From: Oscillospiraceae bacterium
Lineage (GTDB): Bacteria > Bacillota > Clostridia > Oscillospirales > Ruminococcaceae
Length of the DNA: 6,691 nucleotides
Assembly: GCA_017394475.1 (NCBI GenBank)
Contig: JAFPYQ010000071.1
Location: 1-6,691, forward strand
Reading direction: 5' to 3'
The notes beneath the pieces are model-generated. The model was not told the origin of the DNA. It saw only the letters and a program-made list of their open reading frames with translations, and did no database searches. This document shows, piece by piece, positions 4,853-6,691 of the stretch. Positions within the stretch are counted from its first letter, which is position 1. Each line of letters begins with the position of its first letter. The translations under genes were made by a program, and so were the position numbers.

Positions 4853-6691
4853 ATGGTTAACAATGACAGCATATTCGGTAAAATAGCAGAGGCACTGCTC
4901 GTTGACTATACCAGTGTTTATTATGTCAACGCTGTGACAAATGAATATCACTGGTATTCGTGTGATCAGAAATATCACTCGCTGCACCTTGAACAAGGCG
5001 GCAAGGACTTTTTCACGGATCTTGTCAGGGATGCTGACAGGGTCATCCACGAGGATGACAAGCATCTCTTCATTCAGGATATGCAGAAGGAAAATCTCCT
5101 CAGGCAGATGAAAAAGGGCACTATGCAGAGCATAGAATACCGCCTTATGATAGACGGCAAGCCCGTATATCATTCACTGCGCCTTATAAGGCGCATCAGC
5201 GATGATAACGGCCTTAATGATGACGACTATTTTATCCTTGGTGTCATAAATGTGGATGAGCAGGTGCGCCACAGGCGCGAAAACGAACGCATAGAGAAGG
5301 AACGCATCATCTACAACGAGATAGCAGGCAGCCTTGCCAGCCATTATGACACCATATACTACATTGATGCGGATACAGGCCGTTATTTTGAGTTCTCCTC
5401 CACCGACAGATACAAGAGCTTTCATATACCCGAAACAGGTGATGATTTCTTCACCGAGAGCCGCAGGAACATACCGAGTATCATACATCCCGACGATCAG
5501 CAGAGGGTGCTCTCATTCCATTACAAGGAAGTTATGCTGAGAGCCCTGGAGAACAACAAGGTCTACACTATGACCTACAGGATCGTCATATCCGGCAGGA
5601 TATCCTACTGCCGGTATGTGGAGATGTGGGCCAGCGACAGAAAGCATATCATAGTCTGCCTGGAAAACATCTCCGATGAGGTGGAGACACAGCGCGAGCT
5701 TGAGGAGAGCAAGAAGCGCAGCCTTGTTTATGCACAGATAACCGAGAGCCTTATCTCTCACTATGATGTGATATATTATGTGGACATCACCAGCGGCGAA
5801 TATATGGAATTCAAGGCAAATCCCATATACGGCGACCTGGTGCTGTATGAAAACGGTGAGGATTTCTTTACGGATGCACAGAAAAACGTTGAATTAGTGA
5901 TGCATCCCGAGGATATGGAAAAGGTGACAAGGGTCATCAGCCGTGATTTCCTCCTTACCGTTATGGAGACGAAAAAGCAGTATATCTGCAATTACCGCCT
6001 TATAGTCAACGGCAATACACAGTATACCCGCCTTACCATCACCTGTTCAAATGACAGGGTGCATATCGTCATAGGCGTGGAGAACACAGATGAAGAAGTG
6101 CGCCGCGCACAGGAACAGGCAGAAGCTCTCAAGACCGCAAATGAACTGGCAAGGCGCGACGGTCTCACAGGTGTGCGCAACAAGACTGCCTATCGTGAAT
6201 TTGAGTCCAGGCTGCAGCACACGATAGATACCGAGCCTCAATCCCTCTCCTTTGCCATAGTACTATGCGATATAAACGACCTTAAAGCAATAAACGATTC
6301 TCTGGGCCACAACGCAGGTGATGATTACATCCGCAAGGCATGCAGGCTCATCTGCGATATATTCGCTCACAGCCCTGTTTTCAGAGTGGGCGGTGATGAA
6401 TTTGCCGCTATCCTTTCGGGAAGAGACCTTCACGACATGGACAGCCTTTTTGACAGGCTGCGCAAGGAAGTCCTGGGCAATCTTGAAAGCGGCGAGGGCG
6501 CTGTGGTGGCATCGGGCATCGCAGTATACGATGACACATCAGACAGCACTGTTTCGGAAGTATTTGAACGCGCCGACCGCATGATGTACAACAACAAGCG
6601 GTCACTTAAAAGTCATCCGCCGGTACTCAAAGCCATCTCTCCGGAAAATGCCGACAACGCGGATGAGGAGATCATCCCTGCAGCTCCCGAC
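4853..6691 (+). CDS. Soluble multi-PAS GGDEF protein, likely diguanylate cyclase (3' end cut off by window)
   Basis: A frame of 613 codons is open to the window edge. It carries three tandem PAS-like units (about residues 8-135, 154-275 and 293-414) joined by charged helices, then a GGDEF domain (about 432-583). That domain carries DGLTGVRNK, metal-binding Asp in LCDINDLKAINDSLGHNAGDD, an intact GGDEF at 513-517 and the closing ERADRMMYNNKR. Diguanylate cyclases join two GTP into c-di-GMP, and these motifs suggest an active enzyme. The inhibitory RxxD site expected five residues before GGDEF is absent (FAHS stands there), so product feedback by that route is unlikely. No signal peptide or membrane segment is visible, so the sensor units should respond to a cytosolic signal. 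After the GGDEF domain a polar, acidic and proline-containing tail begins (about 584-613), and a further domain outside the window is possible. The gene is divergent from the guaA cluster with its own strong promoter. Confidence 0.93.
   Translation, partial: MVNNDSIFGKIAEALLVDYTSVYYVNAVTNEYHWYSCDQKYHSLHLEQGGKDFFTDLVRDADRVIHEDDKHLFIQDMQKENLLRQMKKGTMQSIEYRLMIDGKPVYHSLRLIRRISDDNGLNDDDYFILGVINVDEQVRHRRENERIEKERIIYNEIAGSLASHYDTIYYIDADTGRYFEFSSTDRYKSFHIPETGDDFFTESRRNIPSIIHPDDQQRVLSFHYKEVMLRALENNKVYTMTYRIVISGRISYCRYVEMWASDRKHIIVCLENISDEVETQRELEESKKRSLVYAQITESLISHYDVIYYVDITSGEYMEFKANPIYGDLVLYENGEDFFTDAQKNVELVMHPEDMEKVTRVISRDFLLTVMETKKQYICNYRLIVNGNTQYTRLTITCSNDRVHIVIGVENTDEEVRRAQEQAEALKTANELARRDGLTGVRNKTAYREFESRLQHTIDTEPQSLSFAIVLCDINDLKAINDSLGHNAGDDYIRKACRLICDIFAHSPVFRVGGDEFAAILSGRDLHDMDSLFDRLRKEVLGNLESGEGAVVASGIAVYDDTSDSTVSEVFERADRMMYNNKRSLKSHPPVLKAISPENADNADEEIIPAAPD
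4874..6094 (+). repeat. Three tandem PAS-like sensor units within the GGDEF protein
   Basis: Units start near 4874, 5312 and 5729. Each opens with a helix (IAEALLVDYTSVYYVN, IAGSLASHYDTIYYID, ITESLISHYDVIYYVD). Each continues with a DFFT-like segment, then an IHEDD, IHPDD or MHPED turn, a YRLMIDG-type strand and a final valine-rich strand ending in a D or E-rich helix (NVDEQV, NISDEV, NTDEEV). Units 2 and 3 are closer to each other than to unit 1. They look like protein-level duplications that have since diverged; no nucleotide-level identity stood out. PAS assignment is by pattern, and the ligand is unknown. Confidence 0.75.

Noticed and set aside
4613..6183. A series of minus-strand frames opposite the GGDEF gene
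   Set aside because: They are fragments broken by stops, with no motifs or ribosome binding sites, opposite a gene with unmistakable domains.

Overview
The window looks like chromosome of a Gram-positive anaerobe of the Clostridia, most likely a Ruminococcus-type organism. This is inferred from three things: strong AGGAGG-like ribosome binding sites with vegetative TTGACA/TATAAT promoters, mixed codon use rich in ATA and AGG at moderate GC, and the character of the proteins. These include a clostridial-type GuaA, a membrane protein with an ECF-S-like front end, and a soluble multi-PAS GGDEF protein. No tRNA, rRNA, CRISPR array, insertion sequence or phage gene was seen.

Layout. (1) Positions 1-909, minus strand: the N-terminal 300 or so residues of a multi-pass membrane sensor protein that runs off the left edge, with its own promoter at 996-1024. 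(2) Positions 1027-4640, minus strand: a tight five-gene cluster. In transcription order it holds a U32-peptidase-like TIM-barrel protein, a DUF5674 protein, a small helical protein of unknown function, GMP synthase (guaA) and a cysteine-rich DUF3795 protein. It runs from a good promoter at 4612-4640 to an intrinsic terminator at 1027-1063. Gaps are 10 nt or less, or genes overlap, so they are probably co-transcribed. A second, weaker promoter candidate sits at 3279-3306 and could feed guaA separately. (3) Positions 4618-4852: an AT-rich divergent intergenic region with back-to-back promoters. (4) Positions 4853-6691, plus strand: a cytosolic diguanylate cyclase-like protein with three tandem PAS-like sensor units and an intact GGDEF motif, running off the right edge.

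How the genes work together. GuaA makes GMP and hence the GTP pool, and the divergent GGDEF protein would use GTP to make c-di-GMP. This link is suggestive only. The most unusual part is the company guaA keeps: four poorly characterised small or Fe-S/zinc-type proteins, including an AT-rich DUF5674 gene (about 34% GC against about 45-50% around it) overlapped by the small helical gene. Nothing here proves a new system. The DUF5674 plus helical-protein pair and the U32-like protein are the best leads.
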